Below, in pieces: positions 32,752-32,873 of a DNA stretch of 32,873 nt. The first letter of the stretch is position 1. Each line of letters begins with the position of its first letter. A program made the position numbers and the translations under genes. This DNA is from Saprospiraceae bacterium (lineage in GTDB: Bacteria > Bacteroidota > Bacteroidia > Chitinophagales > Saprospiraceae), in NCBI GenBank assembly GCA_017985675.1, contig JAGNXB010000018.1, positions 1-32,873 on the forward strand. Direction: 5' to 3'. The notes beneath the pieces were generated by a model. The model saw only the letters and a program-made list of their open reading frames with translations, was not told the origin of the DNA and searched no databases.

Positions 32752-32873
32752 GTGAGCGAACCGAGCGCTCCTGCGCGAGGCTTACGAAATGCCCTGTAGT
32801 AAATCAACAAAATGCGGATATTCGGTGAGCGAACCGAGCGCTCCTGCGCGAGGCTTACGAAATGCCCTGTAGT
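32747..32873 (+). repeat. Two identical 54-bp direct repeats
   Basis: Positions 32747-32800 and 32820-32873 are identical by eye and separated by a 19-bp A-rich spacer. The unit starts ATTCGGTGAGCGAACCGAGC, contains the palindrome GAGCGCTC, and ends CCCTGTAGT. The second copy reaches the last base of the window, so more copies may follow. There is no open frame and no conserved spacer array. Confidence 0.85.

Noticed and set aside
32747..32873. CRISPR array from two 54-bp direct repeats
   Set aside because: Only two copies are visible, the unit is longer than typical CRISPR repeats, the spacer is a short A-rich 19 bp, and there are no cas genes. It reads as a dispersed intergenic repeat.
1..32873. 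Terminal inverted repeats of a 32-kb mobile element (TGAGCTCAC copies at both ends in opposite orientation)
   Set aside because: A third copy lies at 8159-8170, the content is core metabolism without transposase or integrase, and each copy simply follows a gene end.

Overview
The window looks like chromosomal DNA from a member of the Bacteroidota, most likely Saprospiria or a close relative. The grounds are a CHU/gliding-type C-terminal domain on a giant SprB-repeat surface protein, a PorP/SprF-type type IX secretion protein, a second exported protein with a T9SS type A-like tail, GSCFA, DUF983 and bactofilin families, and nine exact TAnnTTTG promoter boxes (the Bacteroidota -7 element) in front of genes. 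No phage, IS, CRISPR, tRNA or rRNA is visible. The family placement is inference from gene content.

Layout. 1-4.3 kb (minus): a 1352-residue secreted adhesin-like protein. 4.3-6.5 kb (minus): imidazolonepropionase (hutI), then a thioredoxin-SPOR fusion, separated by a perfect 13-bp hairpin. 6.7-7.7 kb (plus): fabH. 7.67-8.24 kb: a gene-free stretch holding a succession of different short tandem arrays (periods 7, 7, 30, 11 and 16 bp). 8.2-13.0 kb: a DUF983 zinc-ribbon membrane protein (minus), diverging from efp-accB-accC and an MsbA-like ABC exporter. 13.1-15.1 kb: an exported T9SS-tailed protein and an ACC deaminase/D-cysteine desulfhydrase-like enzyme, converging on phoH (minus, TTG start). 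16.4-18.2 kb: an overlapping run of an ABM monooxygenase, a DinB-like protein and aroB. 18.3-22.9 kb: a class A penicillin-binding protein overlapping a HEAT-repeat/cyclophilin lipoprotein. 23-27 kb: gcvT, a GbsR/MarR regulator, DUF1015 and an amidohydrolase. 27-30.3 kb: a GSCFA protein (minus) diverging from an overlapping pair of uncharacterised genes whose products share a YbjN/CesT-like block. 30.4-32.7 kb: porP/sprF-like gene, bactofilin, AtpZ-like protein and a four-helix membrane protein that probably lead into an F-type ATP synthase operon beyond the window.

How it fits together. Most of the content is core metabolism and envelope biology: fatty-acid initiation (accB, accC, fabH), lipid export, peptidoglycan synthesis, shikimate synthesis, one-carbon/glycine metabolism, and type IX secretion with its cargo. 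Two things stand out. First, a composite repeat lies downstream of genes at three sites (window start, after the DUF983 gene, window end). It has a fixed orientation relative to the upstream gene: a purine-rich GAGGA stretch, then ATGAGCTCAC and a run of C. Second, the two-gene YbjN-like operon at 28.0-30.3 kb is an undescribed candidate partner-protein pair. No defence system or biosynthetic island was found.
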